Assembly (NCBI RefSeq): GCF_026914265.1
Contig: NC_069123.1
Coordinates: forward strand, 51,902,949 to 51,966,948
Reading direction: 5' to 3'
DNA: 64,000 bases
Source of the DNA: Mya arenaria
Taxonomy: Eukaryota > Mollusca > Bivalvia > Myida > Myidae
The notes below the pieces were generated by a model, which was not told the DNA's origin, ran no database searches, and was given only the letters and a program-made list of their open reading frames with translations. Position numbers and translations under genes: made by a program. Position 1 is the first letter of the stretch. Every line of letters begins with the position of its first letter. Shown piece after piece: positions 20,001 to 35,000 of this stretch.

Positions 20001-23000
20001 GTAGTTTATAAATTCTTTATTTACTTGTTAGTATTTATTTTTTTCTAGTTAAAAATTGATCTTTGCTTTTTTTGTCTTTTCTTTTTTATCAGTTTGTTTA
20101 ACAATAAAAAAATGTCTATTCTTTTATGTATTGACACCACTCTCACTTCTTAAATAAGCATTATATAATAAACACCATATGTTATACATTACGTATTTAT
20201 GTGATCAATTGTGTTGTGTTATGTGGGATATTAAATAAAAAAAATAAAAAAAGTTGTCTAAATCAGGGAAATCCCCCCATCTAAATTTGTATTCATTTAT
20301 TGATAGTTGTACTTGATGACATCTAAGCACCTTAAAAGCAGACAAATGTTCACTAATATTGGCCCTCAATTTTAAGCAGATGGACTCTGCTTGTGCTGGA
20401 GATTCTTGAATGAAAGAAATTTATGAGCAATAATAAACAAGTATAAATTTAATGATTTGACTTCCAACTATTCTAACTGCTCAGAGACTTAAGTCTCATC
20501 TGTTTATTATATTCTTACTGTTTATGGAACAATGATCATATATATGCATTATGATATTTCTGTACAATAACTGTATTTTGTGTGTTTCAGTTGTTTTCGC
20601 TGATTGAGGACATGATGAAGGAGATGAAGGAGCTTCGTGATGCCAACCAACTGCTCCAGGATAAGATCAAGGGGGTAAGAAATCTGGGCTGATTGGTGGC
20701 AGTCAAGCTATGGGCTTATATAAATAATGTCACTGGCATTATGAAAGTGTAAAACAAATTATATTTAAAGGGTCATAGTCTTGTTCGAAATAAAGACGTA
20801 TATATCATTTATAATTTATATATTGACCATGGTTAGGTAGAACGAAAACCAGTCTAAGGCGAACTAGTATACTTAGTATATCATTTATAATATATGAATC
20901 AGTTATGAATCTCAAATGCAAGTTGAATGTTTATATCGAATGTAGCCACTTCATTTCTAGCAGTTTGAAACAGCAATCTATTCTGGTACATCTCTATTTA
21001 AGAGAAACATCAAACATAACTTGTGCTTATATAGTTTTTTTCGGTTTTACTGAGATGTAGGTTGATTTTGTTAACTGTATTATGTAACAGATTTATTTAT
21101 AAAAATTTGCTTTATTTTTCAGCTGAATGTTGATGATTTAAAGAAGAGGTTACAAGAGTTGGAAAAAGTCACGGTAAGAGCAATATTGCTGATCTTAAAA
21201 TGATCTAAATAAAATCAAATGTTGAGAAAATATTGACATAATTCATAGATCAAGTTTGGCATTATTAGATACAGGGTTTACAACAAATATTGACAAGGGT
21301 AATTGTAGACTTTTATTCAATCTTTCTTCTATATATATATATATATAATGATTACAATAGACGTCAATGTTGAAATGAAAGGTTAAATAGGTTTTAAGGT
21401 ATGAAGAAAAGCAAATATAAAGAAACATGTGAACAATATGAATACTCTTCTGTGTCCTGCACTCTGACAATGTTAACATATCATGGTAGTGCATAAGTAA
21501 AATAGAAAAAAAATATCAAAACATGATTTCATAGTTTCCTCCAGTGAAATTTCTGTAACTGTGCTTTTACTTTTTTATCATAGTGCTAGAAGAGTAGATT
21601 TCTGGTTATGTTAGAATACTATAGTTTCAACAATTTCTTTTTTTAAATGTTGCCATATTCAAATGATTCTACTGATTGAAGAATTTAATACGGTAGATGA
21701 TTTAAAAAAAGTCACTTTTTTTAAATAGGATAGTAATGCATATATAGTGCAAGACTATCACTGTATCACATGTTAAGACTTTTGTGACTATTTTGACAGG
21801 GTGAGCTCAATGACAAGTTTGCACTGCTGCCCACACCAGAGGAGTTGAGTCAGTTTGTGACGTGGCCGTCCCTGGAAGATGCCCTCAAGGGTATTCGTGA
21901 TGACCTAACTCCACAGCAACAGCAGGAGAGGATTGTCATAGAGATGTCTAGTCAGACGGAACCGGTATGTCTCCTCCCTTTGCTCTCTGATGCTTGTTAA
22001 ATGCTAGCATAATTATCGGTACATGGTATTACTAGGGTATTTGGGGGTTTAGATAGCTTGACTTTAAAGTACTTTCTAGACAGGATGTTGAGTATTTATT
22101 TTTGCACTCCAATACATTTATTAGTTGCTTTAAGATTATACTCCAACCAAAACTGTAACCTTTTTGCATTTTATTTTGCAGCGTAAAGTAAGCTATATAT
22201 GTCTGTTTATTTGATTTTTAACTTTTAATGCTTTTTTAATGATTTTTTGTCCTTGTTTGTTTTTTTGAAAAGCAGCTGTTGTGTACTGTATGGATTTTCA
22301 AACAGCTGTTTGTCTTTTGTTACATTAATCATTCGTTATATCTTGTAATAAAAATTGTAAGAGGTTTCGATAAATCCCTCACATAAGTAACACGGAGGAT
22401 CGATGAGATTAAGGTGCTTGAGAGCTGCGAACATGATATAGTATCCATATTTTGTTTGTTTTATGTATCTAAAGGACATGAGTAGGACGGATTATCAGTC
22501 TCTGCCTGCCAATACCAAAGCAAACACAGAATTGATTAAAAACAACATTGATGGATTTATATTGACTCAGGAGAATGATAAATCAGAGATAATTACTTCC
22601 CGTAGGAGTTATGTAAGAATTCAATATTGTCCCAATAAAGAAATGCATTTTTGACCACTGTTATGATGTTTCGATGCATGTTTCCATGCAATCCATCACT
22701 GTTTGTAGTGTTATAGAATGTTTACTAGGTCATCCTGCTGTTTTTTTAGTTAAAAATCACCTAAAATAATGCATATAAGCACAATCTTCTTAAAAGAAAT
22801 GTTGTAATATTGTTGGAAAGCATTACGAGATGTATTACTGTAGATTTACAGTCTAATTAGTTTGGCATGGCATGTGTGATATGTTTTGTGTTTGAATAAT
22901 TTACTAAACATACTGTGGGTGTTCAGGGCTCTCCATCTATTCTGTTTGAGACCATACGTTAATTTCCTACAATGATGCATAAACAGATAAATGTTTGCTG

Positions 23001-26000
23001 AATAATGTGGAATTATATTGAATAAACCTAACATTATCATGATGATTTTTAAACAAAAACTTATCAAAATTATCCCATTCATTCAACTGTCTCCTATTAA
23101 AGGGCTGCAGACCCTTTCCCTTAAGGAAGAGTGAGGGCCCTGATGTTGTCAAAATATGGAGCATTTATTGTGTTTTTTGTTGTTCTTTTTGGTATTTAAA
23201 TCAAGCTTAAAGAAGAGCATTTCCACTGGCCAGACTAATCCGGCTGTGATCTTAAACATAAGTAAAGATGCCTGTTTCTGTTATGCATGTTGTATTTGCA
23301 TGACTTCTTCCTTTCATACATTATTTCTGCTTCATGCCTAGGCTAAACATCAACTTCTAAAGGTATGGGTAAGGTCACACAATACTACAATTTTCTTCAT
23401 CTGCAAGTTTTAAGATGGCGGTGGCATGTTTTATGTTTCACATGTTTATTTTCCACCAAAAACAAGATTTCAATTTCCTAAAGCAAAACATTGTTAGTGA
23501 TAAGAAACACAATATTTTGAACATATTGTATATACCACATAATTGTTTTTGGCAGAATAATATTAGGAAGGTGGGGGTCAATTATTTCAATCATGATCAA
23601 AATTATTAACTGTTTTTTTTTCCTTCTTGAATATATTGTAAAAATAAGCTTTCATAACACATTACCACCGAAAATCTTGTTCATATTTACCCCCAAAAAT
23701 ATATATTATGTGTTTCATGTGCCAGCCATTTATAATACAGATGTATATTTATTCTGTGAACACCAGATTGATTGTTGAATTAAACGATACTTACCGATGT
23801 AAGAGGGAAGCATGCTTAAATATTGTGTCTGTAACAAACAAAAGTCAAGCATATGACAAATCATGACGTTCAGAGGCAGCCTATTTGAACATTTGATAAT
23901 TGGTTTTTGGTAGCTATAAAAAGTACTTAAATATAGTTTTATTCAATCAAGTTTTCCGTAATCATTGATTGAGGTTGCTATTCGCACCACAGCCCAAATC
24001 CAATGTTATTCATGGTGCCTATTGAATAAGGCTGGAATAAATTAGGAGCTCTAAATTGGCATTTGATTGGTAATAAAAGCCTATGAGACATTTTGATTTC
24101 ACTGATGCGTTGCAGTTTTATTGGCTGTTTATTTTCTTCCCCAAATAATGGCATGAAATGAGATTTTGGACAAACAAATTAAACAGTGTTTGATTTGAAT
24201 GAATAATTCCTAGCTTTTTAAAAAACATGTTTTTTATTTACACATTTGTACTTAATTTTCTTAATAGATGTGGCAAAATTTCACCTGGTAGGGTAGTAAT
24301 AGGACAGTTCACATCATTTTCAACACATCCCTTCTCTTTTCCCTCCGGAATGGTTGGGGGTACTTGATTGTTCAATTCTGTTGGCTTTTCATGCTTTTGC
24401 TTTCAATATGTGTCCCGCCATTGACCTTGCTTTTAAAGAAAAATCCCTTAACGGGCAGAGCAATATCTCAGTTTATAGCTGGTATTTAATAATGCTACAT
24501 TCAGAAGAAGTATTAATTTATACAATCAATTTCAAATTGGTCAATGTCAACAGTCTGTTTACTGAGGTATTTGTGTAGGTGTCTGCGTCATTTTCATGCT
24601 CATTTTGTATGACAACCATATAACACATGGCTGATAAAATCAATAAGAAAAATTATCTTTCAGCACTTCAATTTTGTTAAAGCCCTCTTTTCTTTCAATT
24701 AAAAATGGCTTCTAATGCCTTTATTTGTTTGAGATTATTTTTATTTGAGAAAGAAAGATTATTGCGTTTCTATGTAAAAATGAGGAAAATTGTCATCACT
24801 TTATGCAACAATGTTAAGCATTAAATGCTCATGTAGAATGCTATATCTTTAATTTACATTAATTTACTGAACAATATGGTAATGCTTTTGCTATTGAATT
24901 ATCTCAGATAATATTTAATCTCCTTTGACAAGCTTTAGAGATAGTAAACCTTTTTACTAAAAGTTACAAAGAAAACATTGATGACAGTACTCCAGTGTAC
25001 AGTTTAAACCTTCCCAGTAACTGTTTCTATTGTGTTACAGCCATCCCGCCCTGGCTCATCACGGCCAATGTCACGGGTTAGTACGCCCGGGCCATCTGAA
25101 CAGCTCTTGGACATCCTGGAGAGGTTGGGGAGGATGGACTCTGACCACCAGACCCTGAAGGCCCGGGTGGATGCCCTCGAGGTAAGAACACTATAATGTG
25201 AGCTAAAGCAAGCAGTAATCAGCCACTGGAGATTTTTAAAAATGCTTTTATTTATGGTATAAAATAATTAGTGAAGAGAAATCACTGAAAGTTCCATAAA
25301 AATAATTATGTTAGAAATGTGAAGAAGGGGTTATTTTCTTTATAGATGAAGTTTGAATGTATTTGTTCTGCTTTCTCTTTTCAGGAGGAGCTTAAGAATA
25401 AGTTGGACAAGTCAGCCATTCAAGGCCTAGGTATTTGTCCCAAAATAAATTTTACTAATGAAATATTAAAAAGTAAAACTCAGATACCATCTGAGCCTCT
25501 TTTATGTTGTATAGCTCATGATAAAGGGAAATGATACTGCATCTTGGATTTTAACACACCAGAAAGCATTTTAAGTACAAGGTATTGGTTCAGCCATGGT
25601 GTCATTGCCAATGATGAGCAAATACCTTAGTTTGCCCAAACTCAAAAGCTGTTAAAGATATTCATTTGAAAAATTGTAAACATGTTAATATGACAATGTT
25701 TCTATTATTTTGTAGCAAGTCATCTCACTCTTGCAAATCTATCTGTCGAGTTATGGCCCCTAATTCAATAAGTGTTGACATTTACCTGTGGTGCTCTTAT
25801 GTTACAGTTTGTCAATTCCTTAAAATTGAAGAGGCACCATGTTTTGAATGTGTTGCAGGTGTTCCGGCTGAGCTGTTGGAGCAGATTGGCAAGTTGCAGG
25901 AGGACCTGGACGCCCTTGCTGCACAAAGAGACAAGGTAACCTCCCCTAACAAACATTCTTTCCTTCCCTTGCCTCTCCTAACCTTACTATTATGCTGTGT

Positions 26001-29000
26001 TTAAGTAACTGCATTAGACCTTTAGAAGCATCTTTAGTTTACTAATGACTGTCTTAATAGTTTATGTATGCATTTGTTTTATCTAATTCATAGTTTATAT
26101 GAAAGTTTTAGTTTTGGGTTATGTACTAACTACTATAATTCATGTTGATCTTACAGACAGATAATAAGAAGGAGTCTGGCTTTTCTAAACATACTAGTGG
26201 TGGGTCTGTTGAAAACAGGGATCCAAAGTCAAAAACACCTGAATCAATTTTTGGAATACAAAATGATAGACTTGCTTCACAAATTCAAGAAGCTGGAATA
26301 AACAACAATGACCACTACTATACTAGTATTTTAGATCAGTCAGTTAATAAAAATGTGAGTGCATTTTATATGTATGGTTCTTATGTCATGTATTTTTTGT
26401 GTAACTCTATGCATGTAAATTGCCTGTGGAGGAATCACTGCTTTTAATCACCTTCTTTTTCTCTATTCTCTTTGATCTTTCTCTTTCTTTCCTTTTTAAC
26501 TCAGACAACAGATGCACCTTCCCAGAAAGGTGCATTGTCACTGTTTGGTTCTGTAGTTGCAATGGTTTCCAAAATCCGAATGAAGAAACACTACGGAGAT
26601 ACATCTACTGACACGGAGAAAGAATCATCGGATGAAGAGAATATTGGTGACTTCATGCCATACAACATGCAGGTGTTTGAGGAGCGATTGAAGGTGCTGG
26701 AGGATAGATTCCGGCTGTTCCAGCAAAACATTATCGATGACAGCGCATACCAGAGTGAAGTTACTGACCTGTCCGGCTGGCTTGCACAGATGGAAAGCAA
26801 GATCCAGGGTAACCGGGACACGAGCTCGCCTGAGGAGAGTGAGGTGAACAGTGGCAAGGAGGAAGCAAAGCCTGCTGAGAAGGCTGAAGAAGCAAAGCCT
26901 GCTGAGAAGGATGAAGAAGCAAAGCCTGCTGAGAAGGCTGAAGAAGCCAAGGAACCTAAACAGGAGGAACAGGTTGATAAGAAGAAGAAGAAGCAAGAGG
27001 AATCTGTGGCTGAGAGACTAAATGAGGAGGCAGAGTTGAGGCACGAGTTGGAAGTGATCCTGGATGAGAATGACATTCAAGTCACCTCCTCACAGATTCT
27101 CCTGTCTGCCCCAGAGCTGCAGGCCACCAATGAGAAGCTCAAGAAAATGGCATACAGCCTCAATGATCAGCTTCACAGTCTACGAGACCAGGTGTTTCTG
27201 GTGGACCAAGAAATCAAGCGGATGGCCAAAGGGGTGGAGTTTGCCCTCATGAGAGCTAAAGTGGCTGGTGGTCGTAATGACATGGTCAGTCTTTCTCTTT
27301 ACTTCTTATCTATCTCTTTTCTCAATACATGTATATAATGTGTTTTAATACCATATTAGTTTCTGTAGACTATCAGTATAAAAAAGAATCTATTCATTTT
27401 TATTTCATTAGAAGTGTATGTGCATGTTAAAACTTTTAACTATTACCATTTGGTAATCGAGAGTTAAATTGAAATTTACAATCCCAGCCCACGTTTTGTG
27501 ATAATTCTTCAATATATTTTTAGTTCAAGTTTTATTTCACTTGTCATAAAATTTCAATAATGTAAGGATTGTGCAATTAAAACTATACCCCACATAAAGG
27601 TACAGCCACTTCAATATCAAGCCTTGTTTTATCTACACTTCAAGTGGTCATTTAACCCTTTTATCTGCTTATATCGACCAAGAAAACCATAATCCATATA
27701 AGTACAATCTCTCAGACATCATTATTCTGTCTTGAAAGACTGACCTTACACAGGGGTTCATGCGCAATATTCTTTATATATTGATAAATGATTGTGACAA
27801 TGCTTATTCATGTATAATGTTTATCTAGTGCAAATATTAGGTCTTTCAGAAATTATGATTTGTGTACATGAGTGTATTGAGAGTATGCCGTTGTGCATAT
27901 TGACATTCAGACATTTTGTTTACACATTCAATATTTGTATTAATAAAATTCCATGGGTTGATCCCATGATCTCGCATGAGAAACATCTATATAAAAAACA
28001 TGCTGTACACAATGTCATGTTCAATGTAGATTAACATTTTAAAGAGTTTTTCAACATATTAAAATTCAAACACAATGTTAAGTTAATTCGTTGGGTAAAT
28101 ACTTTCTCCTTGATTTAAGATATTTCTAAATATACCTTGATCATTAAATAGTTTTAATGCATTTGAAGTGGATTTTTCTCTAAATAGCGATCGTGAAACA
28201 GTGTATTTGGAAGTCGTGTTAAGAGTTAAGAGTTACACCCAAAACCTAGTGTTAAATTTGGCAGCCCATCTAATTGAATTATTGTAACTTACAAATTCTC
28301 ATTTACCAGCATATTTATCTTGCTGTTAAATCTTTAATTACCATATTTGTCATGGATATTTATATCACTTTACATGCAAATGTTACCATTCACAGATTGA
28401 TTCTTTTGCACCTATTTCTTTTGTGTATGAATGTCATATTTTTTAATTGTCACTTGCTATGTTTGTTTTTTTTATTATTATGCCTGTATTTTGTTGCTTT
28501 TCATTTGTCATGTCCTGGTTACGCTCACAGCTGATTATTGATGGTTGATTTTTGCTTTAGCAACAAACAATAGGCCATAGATTTAGAACGGTTCTTACCA
28601 ATCAATAAATCAGCAGCTATTTATTACAGCTCTATTTTATTTTCCACATCTTTGAAAGCAATAAAGTAATTGACCTTAACAGCTTTATTTTCATATAAAT
28701 GGAATTTTTATAACTTTTATGTCATAAATAAGTCATATTTCTTTTAAGTGCTATTGATGGAAACACAGAGTAGTTCTTTTCACTTAGCTTTCTAAATTTT
28801 AACAACTTCTGAAGATTTGTTTTGTTATCCTTGTCAACTGAATTGAATTCAGCATAATAAATGAGCGTAAATTTATACATGTGAATGTCACCAAATTTTT
28901 AAGCATAATATTGAACACCATCATGCTTGACATGTCTAAAAAATGTAACAAAGTAGTTTTATATAAGTTTATGTAGATATGTTACCCCTTCATAATGGAA

Positions 29001-32000
29001 TCTTGTAATCCCTGTTTACAATCATACTGGGTAATACAATTTTAATACCATATCTTAAATGATAATGTTCATTCTAACATGTTTTTCTCTATTATGATAA
29101 TCTATCCTATTTCTACAAATAATACTAAGATACCACCATTGAGGATACTTGTATAAGTACAGGAAACCTTTGTTCATATTTTAAGCCATCTAATGTTTAT
29201 GTCATGCCTATCTCATTTTGTATTGGTAGATATGAATGTGTCAAGTTGTATTTATTAGGTTTCATGTATATAAAGATATGTATATAAAGATCTGTAACAG
29301 ATGCAATGATGCTATGTTTGTCATGTATATAAAGATCAGTAACATTTGCGATGATGCTATGCTTGTCATGTATATAGGACAGTGATGCATTGAGCCGCGC
29401 CCAGCAGGCAATCCTGCAGCTACAGGCAGAGGTGGAAAAGCTGCACCATACCACAAGCGACATCATCGATGACAGTAAATACCGTACAAAACAGATAGAG
29501 GTAAGACATTATAGGCTACAAATATAGATGGTACCATTCATGATGTAGCTTCGCTAGTGAAGTGTTACCTCAAAGAGGGTACAAACCTTACTATTTTGCA
29601 TTTAATGTAGCTCCTAAACAGTTTAAACAGTTGAAAACATTCTTTGAGATAGTGACTGTTTTCTATACTTTTAAAAAAGATGGTTTCAGAAAACTCACTC
29701 CGTACTAGTGTCTTTGTTTCATATTTTGATCTAACGCAAGAAAGTTCTTCACAAGTGTGCATGTGTGTGTTTTCAGGATCTGTTGAAGTACTGTGACAAG
29801 CTGCAGGAGGAGAAGGCAGACAAGGACTATGTCCAGATGGAGGTCGATGTGGTACGTGCGGGACACTTATCTCCCCTATCATTACATGCCTTACCACAAA
29901 TAGTTACAAACTTGCATTTTTAATTCTGCTGATATGGATTGCTGCATGTACAAAAAGCATTCACTATTTTCATACATTGTGCCTGACTCTGTCATTCTTG
30001 ATACTGTGGCCATTTGATTTTGTCAGCTGCACAATGGTCTGTAATGAGGGACAGTGAGTGTATCAGTGGATTTCTTAGCAATTATTTTAAGTTGGTGGGT
30101 CTATGACAGTTTACTAAAGCATTCTTTTTATGCCCCCGAAGGTGGGCATATTAAAATCTCACCGTCCGTCCGTCCGTGTGTCCGGCTCAATAACTCGTGT
30201 CCGGGCTGTAACTTTTCCTTGTATGGACAGATTTTAAAAAGAACTTGCCACATGTGTTCCACATACCAAGATGACGTGTCGCGTGCAAGACCCGTGCCCC
30301 TACCTCAAAGGTCCAGGTCACACTTAGTCTTTATTCACAGTGGAGTGCTGCATATAGGACATAGAGTATAGGTTGTCGTGTCCGGGCTGTAACTTTCCCT
30401 TGTATGGACAGATTTTAAAATAACTTGCCACATGTGTTCCACATACCAAGACGACGTGTGGCGTGCAAGACCCGTGCCCCTACCTCTAAGGTCAAGGTCG
30501 CACTTAGTGTTTATTCACAATGGTGTGCTGCATATAGGACAAAGAGTATAGGTTGTCGTGTCCGGGCTGTTACTTTCCCATGTATAGACAGATTTTAAAA
30601 TAACTTGCCACATGTGTTCCACATTCCAAGACGGCGTGTTGCGTGCAAGACCCGTGTCCCTACCTCAAAAGTCACACTTAGTCTTTATTCACAATGGAGT
30701 GCTGCATATAGGACATAAAGTATAGGTTGTCGTGTCCGGGCTGTAACTTTCCCTTGTATGGACAGATTTTAAAATAACTTGCCACATGTGTTCCACATAC
30801 CAAGACGACGTGTCGCGTGCAAGACCCGTGCCCCTACCTCAAAGGTCAAGGTCACACTTAGTGTTTATTCACAATGGAGTGCTGCATATAGGACATAGAG
30901 TATAGGTTGTCGTGTCCGGGCTGTAACTTTCCCATGTATGGACAGATTTTAAAATAACTTGCCACATGTGCTCCACATACCAAGACAACGTGTCGCGTGC
31001 AAGACCCGTGTCCCTACCTCTAAGGTCAAGGTCACACTTAGTGTTTATTCACAATGGAGTGCTGCATATAAAGACATTGAGTATAGGTTGTCGTGTCCGG
31101 GCTGTAACTTTCCCTTGTATGGACAGATTTTAAAATAACTTGCCACATGTGTTCCACATACCAAGATGACGTGTCGCGTGCAAGACCCGTGTCCCTACCT
31201 CTAAGGTCAAGGTCACACTTAGGTGTTTATTCACAACAGAGGGCTGCATATAAGGACATAGAGTATAAGTTGTCGTGTCCGGGCTGTAACTTTCCCTTGT
31301 ATGGACAGATTTTAAAATAACTTGCCACATGTGTTCCACATACCAAGACGTCGTGTCACATGACAGACCCGTGTCCCTATCTCAAAGGTCAAGGACACAC
31401 TTGGGTGTTTATTCACAATGGTATGCTGCATATGTAAGGACATAACAGTGTTGGTTGTCAACTATGGGTGGTATTTTTTTATGTTTAGAGGCAATTTAAA
31501 ATAACTTGCCATATGTTTTTGACATGTAAAGGCAAGATCAACTTTTCATGTACTGACCTTGTTCATAGGTCAATGTCACAATCGGGGGCATTCGTCACAT
31601 ACTGTGACAGCTCTTGTTTAACTATAGTAAATGTGTGAGTTATATAGGTGTAAGCCTTTCACCCAAGAGGTCATGGGTTAAATCCCCTTTAACAAAAAAA
31701 CTGAAAATGGACACACAAGTATTGATTTCTTCCCTGTGTGATTCTATCAGATTTTATAACATTAAGCTAAAGAAATTAGTGTAACTAAACATCTCATTGT
31801 GTGTGTTCCAGAAAGCAGACAAGAAGCAGCTGGATGCGAAGGTGAACACAAAGCTGTTTGACAAGACGACGGAGGAAATCAACAATATGATCAAGGAGAT
31901 CCTTGACAAACTTGCTGGACATGTAAGTAACATACATGTAACAATATCAGATCATGTCTTCATTATGTGTCGCTCTAAACAGTGGTTTTACAGGATTCGT

Positions 32001-35000
32001 TCATTCTGTTTCCAGTGCTCATTTTGATGAAAGACAATGTATTGTTACCATTGCTTTCATATATATATATGTATGTAATTATCATGATATTTTGAATGCT
32101 TTGTGAAATATTTGTTATAGCCATAGCATATCAAATTGAAATTAAATTTTTAATCCACAGGAACTTGTAAACAATAATTTTTAGGTTGACATTGAGATAA
32201 CAATATATCTATATGTTATGTTGTATCTGCAGGATGAGGACTGGAAGAAATCTTACGCACAGTTGGCGGAGGACATTGATGGAAAGTTGGACCGCCTCGA
32301 ACTGGACCCCCTCAAGGAGTGGATGGAGGCCCGACTCAAGGCCCTTAATGACAAACTGAAGAAATACCAACAAAACACGGACTGGTCCGAGGATGATGCT
32401 GCTGGCATCAGAAAGTAAGATTCTCATCCAATAACTTTGGTGCCTGCTTAGAATTACTCAATGGACATGTTTTACATCTAGGCATTACTTTTAGGAAGCC
32501 TTACACAAGACTGTATGAAAGCAACAAATGGCATCATGCAGCTGGCTATCACAGCTGTTTGTGTTATTTTTAAACTCTGATAATTTGGTTTAGATCTTGA
32601 TGCATTTCTATGTCATGCCACTCAAGCCTAAATATGTTTCTAGTTTTGCCCTGGTAAAAAGTAAATGTATACCAATTAAACAAATAATAAGAGGTTTCCC
32701 TGGATGATCCACAATTAAGCTCCTGCTTTGTCTGGAGGATCTACAATTAGAGGTTCTGTTTTCTCTGTCTTTATTTAAAGTTTGTTTTTATGTGTTTCAG
32801 ACAACTAATTCAGAAGTTCCACTGTATTTCATGTGATCGTCCAGTTGACATGATGCCTACCGGGTAAGTCTTCCATTCTCCTTCATTTGCATCCTGGCAT
32901 TCATGGTGTCTGTAGAAATGAGTATATATTTTATAGTTTGCAAGCCCCATTTTCGGTAAACTTGAAATGCTCAATGACCAGTGATGTAAAAGAAATCAGC
33001 GATGCACAGTGTGTAGCCAACCATGAGAAATCGTCATCAAATAATGCAAAAGCAAAGTTCCATCTCAGTTGGCATCACCACCAATTTGCAATCATCACAT
33101 TTGTAATCATTTCTTGTATTGGCAGCAGGACAGCACCATCATCATCAAATTAGCATTTTTCCATTAAATTCATTAAAACATTGAACTGTATCATTCAATG
33201 TCATGTTTGAAATTACAGTTTCCAAAATCATTTGTTTCCAACCTAGCCTGTTGTTTTTCAGTGGGGTTGTATTTTAAACAGGTATCAGTTCCCATGTTTG
33301 CATGAAGAGTAAGGCTATTTCTCGATTCATCTGTATATATGTTCTAATAGTTAACGTTTTTTCAATGGGTACAATAATCTTAGATAGAGGTTTTGATGGT
33401 AGAAAGTACTAGTGTCCTGTTTCGTTACATGTTTTAAAGAATTTCATAATAATCGGATTAATCCATGTTACTTGTAATATTACTACAAAATTTGGTATCA
33501 AATGAATAAAGACACGTTTTCACAGTAAGAAAACATGAATATCAATTTTTAAAGTGGTTCAAATAAAACAGTTGTGATCTGTTAACATGTACTGTTGCAC
33601 TTGTTGACCTGTTGGTCCCTGTTTATGTTGTAGACTCAAGGGGTAAGGAGTGTTGAATCTAGATGATAACGTATAGATGTAACACCAGTCTTGTAATGGG
33701 TAAACTTGTGATGAAGTTTGAACCTTTTAAGTATTCACAATTACTGTATCTTTCACATAAAAAAAAACTGTTGCATCAAAACATTTCCTTGTTTCATCGC
33801 AAGTTTATGATGTGCTTAATAAAACTTTTCAACACATAGAATTGATACTGTGAGGATGATTGTTGAGGTTGAGCTATACCTGGGTCCATATATTCACTGA
33901 AGTCTTGAGACTGAGTTTGCCACTCAGACTAAGAAAACTGAATTCTAAAAGGTTTCATAATATCTATCATATAACTTATTTTGGCAAAAGATGTGTGCCT
34001 AATTGTAGAATGGATTATTTGTAACAGATTTTTACCATCTTAAAATACTCCTGTAGCATTTTTATATCAATATTGGTATTGCTTTTCTGAGTCATAGTCT
34101 CAAACTTTGACTCGAGATGAAATTGAATATGGGTCCTGAACTGTTGTATGTTGAAGTGAAAGACAAAATATGTAACATGTATCTTTTGTGAACCAATCTT
34201 ACAGAACTTTGCCGTAAGTGTATCCCACGGCTATTTGGCAACACATTCTGTGTTCTTATTTGTTCAGATTGAAGATTTTCGCTTCCCTTTTTATCCATTG
34301 TGTCCCTTCAGAACAAAAGTAGCACATTTTCCATATACATCTTTTCAACACCTGTTTTACATGTATTACGCTTTTTGTAGCAAAAGAAGTTAGATTTATT
34401 GAAGAGCACATATTTCGGCATTTTAGCCTTAAATTGATATAAATCACATTCTTAAAAGACAAACTTGCTTTAGATTTACAATGCTTACAGGACAGAACAA
34501 TCTTACATTGTGGGAGAACACCATTTTGTATTTTTTTTTACCAGTAGCATGCTGATTGTTTTTATGTATTGTCTTAACTTGGAAAAGAGGCAGCATATAT
34601 ACAATGTATGTTACATCAGTAAGCTGTTGACTGTTCTTTCCTGTAAGAAGTAATGTTATTTACTACTATATAATGTGCTCAGCTTGGTATGCTGCATCTG
34701 TACTCTGTAAGTAATTATGATTTTTAATATGCTTTTGATATTTGGTATTTAGAAGATTATAAGAACAAATCAATGTTCATAAAAAAGGTTTCATTTCAGT
34801 CAATTTCAATTTCAAGATTCAAACATTTAATAATATTTTAATAGGTAAATTCAGCACTTATGATGATCAGCATGTGAATGATAGGTATTGTCATACAATT
34901 GTGTTTAAACTTGCAGCCCAATTCCATCCCTGCCTGCCCAGCAGGGTCTGAATGCCACCAAGTCTCCCCGGCCCTATACAACCTTTGAGCTAGACCAGAT

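Noticed and set aside
26591..27076. 161-codon and 123-codon minus-strand frames
   Set aside because: Antisense shadows of coding exon 10; Ser/Leu-rich composition is the complement of Glu/Lys/Ala codons.
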